NCBI GenBank assembly: GCA_002798295.1
Contig: NWQT01000023.1
Location: forward strand, 1 to 64,000
From: Lysobacteraceae bacterium NML07-0707
GTDB lineage: Bacteria; Pseudomonadota; Gammaproteobacteria; Xanthomonadales; Xanthomonadaceae
Direction: 5' to 3'
Length of the DNA stretch: 64,000 bases
The notes beneath the pieces were generated by a model. It saw only the letters and a list, made by a program, of their open reading frames with translations, made no database searches and was not told the origin of the DNA. Below are positions 25,125 through 33,961 of the stretch, piece by piece. The translations under genes were made by a program, and so were the position numbers. Each line of letters begins with the position of its first letter. Within the stretch, counting starts at the first letter, position 1.

Positions 25125-26498
25125 ATGTTTGAATCCCTGACCGAGCGCCTGTCCGGCACCATCAACCGCCTGCGTGGCCGCGGCCGTTTGACCGAGTCCA
25201 ATATCACCGAGGCGATGCGCGAGGTGCGTATCGCGCTTCTGGAGGCCGATGTGGCATTGCCGGTGGTGCAGGCGCTGATTCAGCGCATCAAGGTGCGCGC
25301 ACTGGGTCAGGAAGTGATGAAGTCCCTCAGCCCGGGGCAGCAGCTCATCAAGGTGGTGCGCGATGAGCTGACCAATGTGATGGGCGCACAGGCCAATGAG
25401 CTGAACCTCAATGTGCCGGCACCGGCCATCATCCTGATGGCGGGTCTGCAGGGCGCGGGCAAAACCACCACGGTGGGCAAGCTTGCCAAGCATCTTCGCG
25501 AAAAGCGCAAGAAGAAAGTGATGGTGGTTTCGGCGGACGTCTATCGCCCGGCGGCCATCGAGCAGCTCAAAACCCTGGCCGCACAGACCGGCGCGGAGTT
25601 TTTCCCGTCCAACGAGCAGCAAAAGCCTGAAGACATCGTGCGTGCGGCGATGGATGCGGCGCGCAAGTCGTTTGTTGATGTGCTACTGGTGGATACCGCA
25701 GGCCGTCTGGCCATTGATGAAGCCATGATGGCGGAAATCAAGGCGCTGCATGCGGTGGCCAATCCGACCGAAACGCTGTTTGTGGTTGATGCCATGACCG
25801 GTCAGGATGCGGCCAACACCGCCAAGGCCTTCAGCGAAGCGCTGCCCTTGACCGGGGTGGTGTTGACCAAGACCGATGGTGATGCCCGTGGCGGTGCAGC
25901 GCTGTCGGTGCGCTACATCACCGGCAAGCCCATCAAGTTCATCGGCGTGGGCGAAAAGCCGGACGGGCTGGATGTTTTCCACCCTGACCGTATCGCCAGC
26001 CGCATCCTCGACATGGGCGATGTGCTGTCGCTGGTGGAGCAGGTTGAAGCCAATGTTGACAAGGACAAGGCGCAGAAACTGGCAGAAAAGGTTGCCAAGG
26101 GCAAACGCTTTGACCTGGCCGATATGCGCGACCAACTGGAGCAGATGCAGAACATGGGCGGCCTGCATGGCCTGATGGACAAGCTGCCGGGCATGGGGCA
26201 GATTCCCGAAGAAGTGAAGAATCAGGTCACCGGCAAGGAAATCCCGCGGATGATTGCCATCATCAATTCCATGACCCTGAAAGAGCGTCGCAACCCGGAA
26301 ATATTGAACGGCTCGCGCCGCGCCCGCATCGCCCGTGGCGCCGGCATGCAGCCGCAGGATGTCAACCGGCTGATGAAGCAGTATCAACAAATGGAAAAAA
26401 TGATGGGCAAACTCGGCCGTGGCGGCATGAAAGGCATGCTGCGCGGCCTCAAAGGCATGAAGGGCATGATGGGTGGCGGCATGCCCTTTATGCGCTAA
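25125..26498 (+). CDS. ffh: Signal recognition particle protein Ffh
   Basis: The 457-residue GTPase binds signal sequences and 4.5S RNA and delivers ribosomes to FtsY at the membrane. The N domain starts MFESLTERLSGTINRLRG. The G domain has GLQGAGKTTTVGKLA, DVYRPAA, DTAGRLA and TKTDGDARGG. The C-terminal M domain is methionine-rich (MEKMMGKLGRGGMKGMLRG). The start at 25125 fits the family; the frame opens further upstream without support. The 4.5S RNA gene was not seen nearby. Confidence 0.97.
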   Translation: MFESLTERLSGTINRLRGRGRLTESNITEAMREVRIALLEADVALPVVQALIQRIKVRALGQEVMKSLSPGQQLIKVVRDELTNVMGAQANELNLNVPAPAIILMAGLQGAGKTTTVGKLAKHLREKRKKKVMVVSADVYRPAAIEQLKTLAAQTGAEFFPSNEQQKPEDIVRAAMDAARKSFVDVLLVDTAGRLAIDEAMMAEIKALHAVANPTETLFVVDAMTGQDAANTAKAFSEALPLTGVVLTKTDGDARGGAALSVRYITGKPIKFIGVGEKPDGLDVFHPDRIASRILDMGDVLSLVEQVEANVDKDKAQKLAEKVAKGKRFDLADMRDQLEQMQNMGGLHGLMDKLPGMGQIPEEVKNQVTGKEIPRMIAIINSMTLKERRNPEILNGSRRARIARGAGMQPQDVNRLMKQYQQMEKMMGKLGRGGMKGMLRGLKGMKGMMGGGMPFMR

Positions 26499-26558
26499 GT
26501 GGCAAGTTGCGCAACAAGCCTGTATTGCTTTGCAAAAAATGAATTGAGGAAAGCTCGA

Positions 26559-26960
26559 ATGAAAAAAGCTTGGGTAGTGGCGGCGATGGTACTGGCACTG
26601 GCTGCCTGCGGTGATGACCGCTCACTGTCGCAGAAGGCGGGCAGTGTCCTCAGTGGCAGTGCGACTGATTTTGTTGCGGGTCTTGGTGAAGGCGTGGACA
26701 AGAAAATGACGCTGGAGCTGGCGCTTGACCCGGCATTCAAGGCCAATGGGCTGACGGTTACGCTTGGCAAAAGCCGCGGTGTGGGTTCTAAGGATGCCTC
26801 GGTTTACATCGTGTCTGCAAAGCCCTTCAAGGGCACCATCATGGCGCGCGCCCTGGATGAATCAGGCACGGAAATTGGTCGCTCGCGGGTAGAAGTGGAA
26901 TTTGCTGAAGACGACGCCAAGTACGTGAACTTCAATTTCAACGAAGAAATGGACAGCTAG
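26559..26960 (+). CDS. Small predicted lipoprotein of unknown function
   Basis: The 133-residue protein has a signal peptide MKKAWVVAAMVLALAAC with a lipobox LAAC, so Cys17 would be lipidated. The mature part is a short predominantly beta domain (LTVTLGKSRGVGSKDASVYI, ending VNFNFNEEMDS). A GAGGAAAG ribosome site precedes the ATG. The frame opens upstream to 26499, but that start is unsupported. I do not recognise a family. Confidence 0.75.
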   Translation: MKKAWVVAAMVLALAACGDDRSLSQKAGSVLSGSATDFVAGLGEGVDKKMTLELALDPAFKANGLTVTLGKSRGVGSKDASVYIVSAKPFKGTIMARALDESGTEIGRSRVEVEFAEDDAKYVNFNFNEEMDS

Positions 26961-26986
26961 CTGGTGCGCTCTTACGCACTTTCACT

Positions 26987-27004
26987 GCGCTAATTAGTTA
27001 GCGC
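26987..27004. other. Perfect hairpin after the lipoprotein gene
   Basis: GCGCTAA and TTAGCGC form a 7-bp stem with a TTAG loop 27 bases past the stop codon. No T tract follows, so terminator function is uncertain. The rest of the 203-base gap holds the rpsP promoter. Confidence 0.4.
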
Positions 27005-27084
27005 GTTGATGCCTGGCGGAGAACCGATAGGCCGGCAATCTGCCAGGCTGCGCAACAAAAAACGGGTCGAATGCGCACTGGCTT

Positions 27085-27112
27085 TTGCTGCGCAGGATTT
27101 TTCTGCTAGAAT
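27085..27112 (+). promoter_or_regulatory. Candidate sigma-70 promoter for rpsP-rimM-trmD
   Basis: TTGCTG (27085-27090), 16 bases, TAGAAT (27107-27112). The surrounding CTGCTAGAATCGCCCGCTT is almost repeated before rplS. Confidence 0.6.
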
Positions 27113-27163
27113 CGCCCGCTTACCCTGCCATCCCGGCAGCTGGGCTACACAAGAGAAACCAAT

Positions 27164-27424
27164 ATGGTCAAGATTCGCCTTACCCGTGGCGGCGCCAAGA
27201 AGCGTCCGTTCTATCACATCGTCGTCACCGACAGCCGTAGCGCCCGTGATGGCCGCAATATCGAGCGCGTGGGTTACTTCAACCCGGTCGCCTCCGGTAA
27301 CGAAAAGCGCGTGGAAATGAACGTCGAGCGCGTCAACCACTGGATTGGTCATGGTGCGCAGATGACCGACAAGGTCGGCGCCCTCTTCAAGGAAGTCAAG
27401 AAAGCTCAGGCTGCTGCTGCCTGA
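27164..27424 (+). CDS. rpsP: 30S ribosomal protein S16
   Basis: The 86-residue protein stabilises the 30S body. It has the standard start [20 protein letters not shown] and the core [19 protein letters not shown], with a short alanine tail. rimM follows in the conserved rpsP-rimM-trmD-rplS order. Confidence 0.98.
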   Translation: MVKIRLTRGGAKKRPFYHIVVTDSRSARDGRNIERVGYFNPVASGNEKRVEMNVERVNHWIGHGAQMTDKVGALFKEVKKAQAAAA

Positions 27425-27452
27425 TGCCTGCGCGGCCTTGCTGAAGACCGGC

Positions 27453-27974
27453 ATGAGTGCCGCAAGCAACACCTCCAAACGCATCCTGATTGGCAAAATC
27501 ATGGGTGCGTTTGGCGTTCGTGGGGAGCTGAAAATCCTCTCCCATACCGCACCAGAGACTGCCCTGCTGCGTTATCAACCGTGGATACTGCGCGATGCGC
27601 GCGGTCGGGAATGGCAGGTCACAGGCGCCAAGGGGCGTGCAGCCAGCAAAGGTGTGGTCGCCAGCATTCCCGATATCCAAGACCGCGATGCTGCCGAGGC
27701 GCTGCGCGGGGTGGAAATCCATGTGCCGCGCTCGGCGCTGCCCGCGCCCAAGCCCGGCGAATATTACTGGGTGGACTTGCAAGGGTTGCGGGTGGAAACG
27801 GTCGAGGGCGTGCCGCTTGGACATATCGACCATGTGTTCTCCACTGGCGCCAATGATGTCATTTGCGTACGCGGTGAGCGCGAGCGGCTGATTCCCTTTA
27901 TCCAGCCCGATGTGGTGCGCCAGGTGAACTTTGAGGCTGGCCTGATGGTGGTCGATTGGGATCCAGAGTTCTGA
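27453..27974 (+). CDS. rimM: Ribosome maturation factor RimM
   Basis: The 173-residue factor helps mature the 30S head near S19. The N-terminal beta-barrel begins [20 protein letters not shown] and the C-terminal PRC-barrel has the motif [16 protein letters not shown] place the start at the ATG 27453; a TTG at 27438 is the only earlier alternative. A 159-base gap with a heptamer repeat array separates it from trmD, unusually long for this cluster. Confidence 0.94.
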   Translation: MSAASNTSKRILIGKIMGAFGVRGELKILSHTAPETALLRYQPWILRDARGREWQVTGAKGRAASKGVVASIPDIQDRDAAEALRGVEIHVPRSALPAPKPGEYYWVDLQGLRVETVEGVPLGHIDHVFSTGANDVICVRGERERLIPFIQPDVVRQVNFEAGLMVVDWDPEF

Positions 27975-28066
27975 GCAGCAAGGGTCAGGGGTCAGAAGCG
28001 AAGGCCGAGAGTACGGAGTGGGAGAGCAGGAACGCTTGGCAGGCCGGCGGTACTGTCGATGCTTGT

Positions 28067-28108
28067 CCCGAGTCCCGAGTCCCGAGTCCCGAGTCCCGAG
28101 TCCCGAGT
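28067..28108 (+). repeat. Tandem heptamer array (CCCGAGT)x6 between rimM and trmD
   Basis: Six exact copies of CCCGAGT, flanked by GT and CC, lie 25 bases before the trmD ATG. An in-frame ATG at 28059 would translate the array as [13 protein letters not shown] at the trmD N-terminus, but the family start is 28134. The same heptamer occurs as three copies in lpxB (51182-51202), in the same plus-strand orientation. Confidence 0.95.
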
Positions 28109-28133
28109 CCTGACCTCTGCCCCCTGTTTTCCC

Positions 28134-28862
28134 ATGCGCATTGATGTCATCACCCTGTTTCCCGATTTCATCCGCCAGGCGGTGGCTTTTGGCGTGCTCG
28201 GCCGTGCCTGCGAGCGCGGCTTGTTGCAGGTAGCAGCCTGGAACCCGCGTGACTATGCCGAGGGCAATTACCGGCGTGTGGACGAGCGCCCATTTGGCGG
28301 CGGCCCGGGTATGGTGATGATGATTGAGCCGCTTTCCCGCGCATTGGCGGCTGCACAACAGGCGGGCGAGGGCAAGGCGCATGTCATTCACTTAAGTCCG
28401 CAGGGCAAACCCTTGCGACAGGCACGGGTGCATGAACTGGCGGCCTTGCCGCGCATTGCCCTCATTGCCAGCCGCTACGAGGGCGTGGACGAGCGCTTCA
28501 TCCAGCAAGAGGTCGATGAAGAAATTTCGCTGGGCGATTACGTGCTTTCCGGCGGCGAGCTGGGGGCGGCGGTGCTGATTGATGCCATCGCCCGCCTGCA
28601 GGAAGGCGCGCTGGGAGATGCTGAATCGGCCCGTCAGGACAGCTTTGAAAACGGCCTGCTGGATTGTCCGCATTACACCCGCCCGCTGCAGCATGCCTAT
28701 GGTGAAGTGCCGCCGGTACTGCTCTCCGGCAATCACGCCGAAATCGCCCGCTGGCGCTACCGGCAGTCGCTGCTGCGCACCGCCCAACGTCGCCCGGAAT
28801 TGCTTGCCGGGCTGGACATCCCGGCCAAAGACCGCGCCTGGCTTGAGGCGCAGGACATCTAG
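28134..28862 (+). CDS. trmD: tRNA (guanosine(37)-N1)-methyltransferase
   Basis: The 242-residue SPOUT enzyme makes m1G37 in tRNAs, preventing +1 frameshifting. It starts [20 protein letters not shown]. The SAM-binding trefoil knot is visible in [10 protein letters not shown] and [17 protein letters not shown], and the catalytic Asp lies within [22 protein letters not shown], read without gaps. ATG 28134 matches the family start; an in-frame start at 28059 would add 25 repeat-derived residues. Confidence 0.97.
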   Translation: MRIDVITLFPDFIRQAVAFGVLGRACERGLLQVAAWNPRDYAEGNYRRVDERPFGGGPGMVMMIEPLSRALAAAQQAGEGKAHVIHLSPQGKPLRQARVHELAALPRIALIASRYEGVDERFIQQEVDEEISLGDYVLSGGELGAAVLIDAIARLQEGALGDAESARQDSFENGLLDCPHYTRPLQHAYGEVPPVLLSGNHAEIARWRYRQSLLRTAQRRPELLAGLDIPAKDRAWLEAQDI

Positions 28863-28869
28863 GCCTGGC

Positions 28870-28899
28870 TTGCCCTCAGGTATGAAACCTTGCTAGAAT
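28870..28899 (+). promoter_or_regulatory. Candidate sigma-70 promoter for rplS
   Basis: TTGCCC (28870-28875), 18 bases, TAGAAT (28894-28899). The TTGCTAGAATCGCGCGCTTT context closely matches the rpsP promoter, so rplS can be transcribed apart from trmD. Confidence 0.6.
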
Positions 28900-28974
28900 C
28901 GCGCGCTTTCCCAAGCCCGGACGCAGGTCCACGTGCACTTGCGCCGACAAACCACAAATACACAGGCCCATATC

Positions 28975-29391
28975 ATGAGCAAGCCCTCTCTCGCCAATCT
29001 CGTCAACGAATTTGAATCGGCGCAAGCCGGTCGCCAACTGCCCGCCTTCGGCCCCGGTGATACCGTCGTGGTCAACGTCAAGGTGAAAGAAGGCAACCGC
29101 GAACGTGTCCAGGCCTATGAAGGCGTGGTCATCGCCAAGAAGAACGCCGGCCTCAACTCCTCCTTCACCGTGCGCAAGATTTCTCACGGCTACGGTGTGG
29201 AACGCGTGTTCCAGAGCCACAGCGCAGCGATTGATTCGGTGGTGGTCAAGCGCCGTGGTGCCGTGCGTGCCGGCAAGCTGTACTACCTGCGCGGTCTGGA
29301 AGGCAAGGCCGCCCGTATCCGCGAAGACCTGGCCGCCGTTGCCAAGGCCAAGGCCGAAGCCAAGGCCGCCGCTGCTGCCGCTGCCGAATAA
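28975..29391 (+). CDS. rplS: 50S ribosomal protein L19
   Basis: The 138-residue protein lies at the 30S-50S interface. The conserved core runs from [18 protein letters not shown] to [27 protein letters not shown] low-complexity alanine/lysine tail ([17 protein letters not shown]) makes it about 20 residues longer than E. coli L19. The ATG at 28975 is the family start. A terminator follows 19 bases after the stop. Confidence 0.97.
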   Translation: MSKPSLANLVNEFESAQAGRQLPAFGPGDTVVVNVKVKEGNRERVQAYEGVVIAKKNAGLNSSFTVRKISHGYGVERVFQSHSAAIDSVVVKRRGAVRAGKLYYLRGLEGKAARIREDLAAVAKAKAEAKAAAAAAAE

Positions 29392-29410
29392 TCCCGGCAA
29401 GTTTTGCAAC

Positions 29411-29444
29411 ACAATGGCCGCCGCGTGCGGCCATTGTTGTTTTT
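29411..29444 (+). terminator. Rho-independent terminator after rplS
   Basis: ACAATGGCCGC and GCGGCCATTGT form an 11-bp perfect stem around CGCGT, followed by TGTTTTT. Confidence 0.9.
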
Positions 29445-29461
29445 AGCCGTTGGAGGCTGAC

Positions 29462-29869
29462 ATGAAACCACTTGCCGAGCCATTGGCATCATTGCGACTG
29501 GATATCTGGCTATGGGCGGCGCGCTTTTTCAAGACCCGGGCGCTGGCCAAGCAGGCCATTGAAGCCGGACGGGTGGAGGTGGACGGCCAGCGTGCCAAAC
29601 CGGCACGGGCATTGCGCGGTGGCGAAATGCTCACCGTGGTGCGCGGCGTGGAGCGCTTTGAGCTGGAAGTGCGCGCCCTGGATGACCGCCGTGGCCCGGC
29701 CAGTCATGCGCAAACCCTGTACCTGGAATCGGAAAGCTCCATTACCGCCCGCGCGGCTGCACGCGCCGAACAGGCCGCCGCCCGGGCAGGCTACCAGCCT
29801 CCACAAACCCGCCCGGACAAACGCGCCCGCCGCCTGATTCGCGCATTGGGCGATATTGATGCGCTGTGA
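29462..29869 (+). CDS. hslR: Heat shock protein 15, S4-domain RNA-binding protein
   Basis: The 135-residue protein binds 50S subunits carrying stalled nascent chains and helps recycle them. The S4 domain reads SLRLDIWLWAARFFKTRALAKQ and then EAGRVEVDGQRAKPARALRGGE. The C-terminus is basic and alanine-rich. The ATG at 29462 follows a GGAGG site, so it is preferred to 29450. Confidence 0.9.
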   Translation: MKPLAEPLASLRLDIWLWAARFFKTRALAKQAIEAGRVEVDGQRAKPARALRGGEMLTVVRGVERFELEVRALDDRRGPASHAQTLYLESESSITARAAARAEQAAARAGYQPPQTRPDKRARRLIRALGDIDAL

Positions 29870-29952
29870 ACCAAAATGTGACGGATGGCACGGGTTTTGC
29901 CGTTGCACTTGCGTTTAAATTTCGCTTTTCCTTGAATGAAAACGGGGCAAGA

Positions 29953-31602
29953 ATGAACTTTGCGATTTCTTTGCGAGCCAGTGCTCTGGCGGTATGTCTT
30001 GGTACGCTACTGGTGCCACAAACGCAGTTGCAGGCACAGGGGCGGAATAGCCAGCAGCATGAGCCGGTAGATATCGAGATGGTCTCGCGCATTCGTCAGG
30101 AGGCTTTCCATCGTTCACAGGTGATGGCAACGCTGACGCATCTGACCGAAGTGATTGGCCCGCGCCTGACCAATTCCCCGTCCATGCACGCGGCCAACCA
30201 GTGGACCGCCGAGCGCTTGCGCAGCTGGGGGCTTGCCAATGTGCATCAGGATGCCGTCGATGGCCTTGGCCGTGGTTGGGAATTTGGCCATGCACGGGTG
30301 GAGATGCTCGGGCCGAGAAATCAGCCGCTACATGCGCTGCCCAAGGCCTGGACGCCGGGCACCCAGGGCACGGTGGAGGGCGAAGTGGTTGCCCTCAAGC
30401 TGGAAAAGCCCGAAGACCTTGAAAAGCACAAGGGCAAGTTGCGCGGCAAGATTTTGTTTGTCTCGGATTTGCGCGATTACAAGCCGGGAACCGAGCCGGA
30501 TTTCCACCGCCATGACGAGGACAGCCTGGGCAAGATGCAGGCTCTGGAGGTGCCGAAGGATCGTTCGCAGCCTGACCGTTCGGCGGGTATCCGGCGTTTC
30601 CGAGAACGTGCCGAGTTCCAGCGCCGGCTGCGCCAATATCTGCTGGATGAGGGCGTGGTGGCTCAGGTCGGCATCAGCAGCTGGGACAATGGCATCCTGC
30701 GGCTTGGCGGTGGCGGCGCCTGGCGCAGCAGCGACGAACCGGCCGGGGTGCCGGATCTGGTGATGATTTCCACCCATTACAACCAGGTGATGCGCGCCTT
30801 GCAGCGCAAGGAAACGGTACGGCTGCGGCTGGATGTGGACGCACGCTTTACCGATAGCGATGACCAGCCCGGCTACAACACCATGGCCGAGCTGACCGGC
30901 AGCGACAAGCGGGATGAAGTGGTGATGCTGGGGGCGCATCTGGATTCCTGGCATACCGGCACAGGTGCCTCGGACAATGCCGCCGGAGTGGCGGTGATGA
31001 TGGAAGCGATGCGTATCCTGAAGGCAGTCGGCGCCAAACCGCGACGCACCATCCGCGTTGCCCTGTGGACCGGCGAGGAGCAGGGATTGTTCGGCTCACA
31101 GCACTATGTGGCACGGTATCTGGCCAGCCGCCCGGAGCCTGCTGATGCCGCGGAAAAGGCATTGCCGGCTTTCCTGCGCCTGCCAAGCGGGCCATTGCAG
31201 CGCAGCCGTGGCTATGAAAAGTTCTCGGTGTATTTCAATCTGGACAATGGCAGCGGCCGTATCCGCGGCATCTATGCCCAGGAAAATCTGGCGGCAATGC
31301 CAATTTTTGAGGCCTGGCTAAAGCCTTTCCATGATGTCGGGGCGAGCACCGTGGTCAGCCGCAATACCGGCAGCACCGACCATATCGCTTTTGACCGGGT
31401 CGGTTTGCCGGGCTTCCAGTTCGTGCAGGACCGGCTGGATTACTTCAGCAACGTCCATCACAGCCATCTGGATACACTCGATCACGTGCAGCCCGAGGAT
31501 CTGAAGCAGGCCGCAGCCGTGGTGGCGGCATTCGCCTGGCATGCGGCCAACCGCGAAGAAAAAATGCCGCGCAAACTGTTTGTGGACGAGGCAGTGGACT
31601 GA
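29953..31602 (+). CDS. Secreted M28-family zinc aminopeptidase
   Basis: The 549-residue protein has an N-terminal signal peptide ending near LQAQG, then a PA-like insert region and a C-terminal M28 catalytic domain. Zinc ligands are visible in GAHLDSWHTGTGASDNAAG (His and bridging Asp), WTGEEQGLFGSQHY (catalytic Glu pair) and SNVHHSHLDTLDHV (final His). It probably hydrolyses peptides in the periplasm or outside the cell. ATG 29953 gives the signal peptide; an earlier in-frame ATG at 29866 does not. It converges on tilS with four bases between the stops. Confidence 0.88.
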   Translation: MNFAISLRASALAVCLGTLLVPQTQLQAQGRNSQQHEPVDIEMVSRIRQEAFHRSQVMATLTHLTEVIGPRLTNSPSMHAANQWTAERLRSWGLANVHQDAVDGLGRGWEFGHARVEMLGPRNQPLHALPKAWTPGTQGTVEGEVVALKLEKPEDLEKHKGKLRGKILFVSDLRDYKPGTEPDFHRHDEDSLGKMQALEVPKDRSQPDRSAGIRRFRERAEFQRRLRQYLLDEGVVAQVGISSWDNGILRLGGGGAWRSSDEPAGVPDLVMISTHYNQVMRALQRKETVRLRLDVDARFTDSDDQPGYNTMAELTGSDKRDEVVMLGAHLDSWHTGTGASDNAAGVAVMMEAMRILKAVGAKPRRTIRVALWTGEEQGLFGSQHYVARYLASRPEPADAAEKALPAFLRLPSGPLQRSRGYEKFSVYFNLDNGSGRIRGIYAQENLAAMPIFEAWLKPFHDVGASTVVSRNTGSTDHIAFDRVGLPGFQFVQDRLDYFSNVHHSHLDTLDHVQPEDLKQAAAVVAAFAWHAANREEKMPRKLFVDEAVD

Positions 31603-31606
31603 GTGC

Positions 31607-32944
31607 TCAGCGTGCAGACGCTGCGGGTAGCTGCAAACGCAGCTGCCCGTGTCGTGCGTGTAGCCAGTCGACGAGTACTGCCGAATGCAGCTCGCCATGT
31701 GCCAGCACTTGCCCGGTTTGCGCATCAACCAGCAATGGCCAGGCGCGGCGCAGCCAGGGGGCGATGTGTCGCTGCTGCAGGGCGTGCTTCAAAAGATGAT
31801 GATGTTGCCTGTCAGGCAGGCGGATTTTTTCGCCGCCTTGTCTTGCACCTACCTGCAGTGGGGCAGTGAAGCCTGCTGCGCCCTCAAGCTGCCAGCAAAG
31901 GCCATTGGGCAGTAGCAGCGGCGCATGTCCATCCCAGCGTGTTTGGAAATCATCCGGCAGCGCGGCAATGCCGGGGTCGGGATAGAGCGCATCGCGCCAG
32001 CGCAGCAAACGGGCATCTCCCCAGCACAATTCGCTTTGGCGGTCATCTGCGGGTCTGGCAAGTTCTGTTTGCAGCCAGCGGCTGGCGCGGCCGGGCAGGG
32101 GCGGCAGTCCTTGCCGTCTGACCCAATGGCGGAACACGCGCGTGGCGCGCTCAGGCGGAAGTTGGCGCAGCGTGTCCAATGCGAGCGGTGATGAGGGCGC
32201 GGCAGTCTCCAGCACGGCCTCGTCATCAGCTTGCAGCAGGCTCACCGTTTCGGCTTGCAGGCGTGCGCACTGGGCGATATTGCGGACGGCTTCGGGCAGG
32301 CGTTGTTGCAAACGCGGCATGATTTCCCGGCGCAGCCAGTTACGCTCAAAGCGTGCATCCTGGTTGGACGGATCGTCGATCCATGCGATGCCGCTTTCTT
32401 GCGCGTAGGCCAGGATTTGCGCACGGCTTGTTGCAAGCAGGGGGCGCCAAAGTATGCCGGGCGCAAAACTGCGCCACGGACGCATCGCGGCAAGCCCGTC
32501 GGGGCCGGCGCCACGCAGCACGCGCAGCAGGAAGGTTTCGGCCTGGTCATCCAGGTGATGCGCCAGCACCAGATATTCTCCAGCCTCAAGGTGGCGCGCA
32601 AATGCCGCATGGCGCGCGCGGCGGGCGGCCGCTTCCAGGCCATCGCCACGTCGCTCAACGTGCACGCGCTCAATAATCAGCGGCACGCCCAGCCGCCGGC
32701 ATTGCTGTTGGCAATGCTCTACCCAGTCATCCGCCTGGGCTTGCAAGCCGTGATGGACGTGGATGGCGCGCAGTTGCAAGGCTGGCATCTGTGCTAGCAG
32801 ATGCAGCAGCACCGAGGAGTCCAGGCCGCCGCTGTAACCTAGCAGTAACCGCTGTGGCGGCTCGGGCAACAGTGCAGCGCTTTGGCTGATGGCCTTGGCA
32901 AGGCGCTGTTGCCCGCAGGCAGCGTGTGGCTCAGGCGTAGGCAC
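31607..32944 (-). CDS. tilS: tRNA(Ile)-lysidine synthetase
   Basis: The 445-residue PP-loop ATPase converts C34 of the CAU-anticodon tRNA(Ile) to lysidine, so that it reads AUA. The PP-loop motif is [19 protein letters not shown], followed by [19 protein letters not shown] and [19 protein letters not shown]. The C-terminal substrate-binding domain includes [16 protein letters not shown] chose a GTG (32942-32944) overlapping accA by 14 bases; a TTG at 32977 is possible. It lies downstream of accA as in xanthomonads. Confidence 0.93.
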   Translation of the reverse strand: MPTPEPHAACGQQRLAKAISQSAALLPEPPQRLLLGYSGGLDSSVLLHLLAQMPALQLRAIHVHHGLQAQADDWVEHCQQQCRRLGVPLIIERVHVERRGDGLEAAARRARHAAFARHLEAGEYLVLAHHLDDQAETFLLRVLRGAGPDGLAAMRPWRSFAPGILWRPLLATSRAQILAYAQESGIAWIDDPSNQDARFERNWLRREIMPRLQQRLPEAVRNIAQCARLQAETVSLLQADDEAVLETAAPSSPLALDTLRQLPPERATRVFRHWVRRQGLPPLPGRASRWLQTELARPADDRQSELCWGDARLLRWRDALYPDPGIAALPDDFQTRWDGHAPLLLPNGLCWQLEGAAGFTAPLQVGARQGGEKIRLPDRQHHHLLKHALQQRHIAPWLRRAWPLLVDAQTGQVLAHGELHSAVLVDWLHARHGQLRLQLPAASAR

Positions 32945-33884
32945 CGTAGCTGCGCAGGCGCTGGTAACGGCGCTCAAGGCGCTCGTCTGCGGGCAGTTTT
33001 TCCAGCGCCTCGATCTGGCGCATGATGACCGCCTTCAGGCGCTTGCCCATCTGCCGCGGATTGCGATGCGCGCCGCCAATCGGCTCGCGCACTACCTTGT
33101 CCACCAGTCCCAGCTGCTTCAGGCGTTTGGCGGTAATGCCCATTTGCTCGGCAGCGTCCTTGGCCTTGGCGGCATCCTTCCACAGAATCGACGCACAGCC
33201 TTCGGGTGAAATCACCGAATAGGTGCCGTATTCGAGGATATTGGTGACATCGCCCACGCCAATGGCGAGCGCGCCGCCGGAGCCGCCTTCGCCAATCACA
33301 TTGCAGACGATCGGTACTTTCAGCTCGGCCATTTCCAGCAGGTTGCGGGCAATCGCCTCGCTCTGGCCACGCTCCTCGGCGCCGATGCCCGGATACGCGC
33401 CTGGGGTGTCGATAAAGGTAATGATGGGCAGACCAAAACGCTCGGCCATCTTCATCAGCCGCAGCGCCTTGCGATAACCCTCCGGACGCGGCATGCCAAA
33501 GTTGCGGCGCACCTTGCTCTTGGTATCGCGGCCTTTCTGGTGGCCGATGATCATCACGCTGCGGCCATCAATGCGCGCCAGCCCGCCGACAATCGCCGCA
33601 TCATCGGCAAAGGCGCGATCCCCGGCCAGCTCCTGAAACTCGCTGGCCATGATCTTGATGTAGTCTTGGGTATAGGGACGCAGCGGGTGGCGCGACATCT
33701 GCGAGATCTGCCACGGTGCAAGGTCGCGGAAAATCACCGCAGTGCGCTGGCGCAGCTTGTTTTGCAGGGCGTGGATTTCGTCTTCGACATCCACCGACTG
33801 GCTGTCGCTGGCATTGCGAAGGTCTTGCAGCTTGTTTTCAAGGTCGGCCAGCGGTTGCTCGAAATCGAGGTAATTGGGGTTCAT
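32931..33884 (-). CDS. accA: Acetyl-CoA carboxylase carboxyltransferase subunit alpha
   Basis: The 317-residue subunit, with AccD, transfers carboxyl from biotin to acetyl-CoA to make malonyl-CoA. It begins [20 protein letters not shown]; an earlier in-frame start at 33905 lacks support. Core motifs include [39 protein letters not shown] and [13 protein letters not shown]. In relatives accA directly follows dnaE. Here a 12-kb block lies between them, and a candidate accA promoter lies in the short gap after telA. Confidence 0.97.
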   Translation of the reverse strand: MNPNYLDFEQPLADLENKLQDLRNASDSQSVDVEDEIHALQNKLRQRTAVIFRDLAPWQISQMSRHPLRPYTQDYIKIMASEFQELAGDRAFADDAAIVGGLARIDGRSVMIIGHQKGRDTKSKVRRNFGMPRPEGYRKALRLMKMAERFGLPIITFIDTPGAYPGIGAEERGQSEAIARNLLEMAELKVPIVCNVIGEGGSGGALAIGVGDVTNILEYGTYSVISPEGCASILWKDAAKAKDAAEQMGITAKRLKQLGLVDKVVREPIGGAHRNPRQMGKRLKAVIMRQIEALEKLPADERLERRYQRLRSYGAYA

Positions 33885-33920
33885 GCGCGGTGCTACCTGC
33901 GGCATTGGAATCGGGCGGCA

Positions 33921-33926
33921 ATTTTA
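33921..33926 (-). promoter_or_regulatory. Candidate -10 element for accA
   Basis: TAAAAT on the minus strand, within GGCTAAAATTGCC, lies 36 bases before the accA ATG. It resembles the TAGAAT elements of rpsP and rplS. The -35 is not clear. It could give accA transcription independent of the upstream stress block. Confidence 0.4.
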
Positions 33927-33961
33927 GCCGATGGCGGCGTTGGCGACCGGCTGGGGGCGGG

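Noticed and set aside
27396-28391. 331-codon minus-strand frame across rimM, the heptamer array and trmD
   Set aside because: It spans two conserved plus-strand genes, and its GLGTRD repeats are only the heptamer array read backwards.
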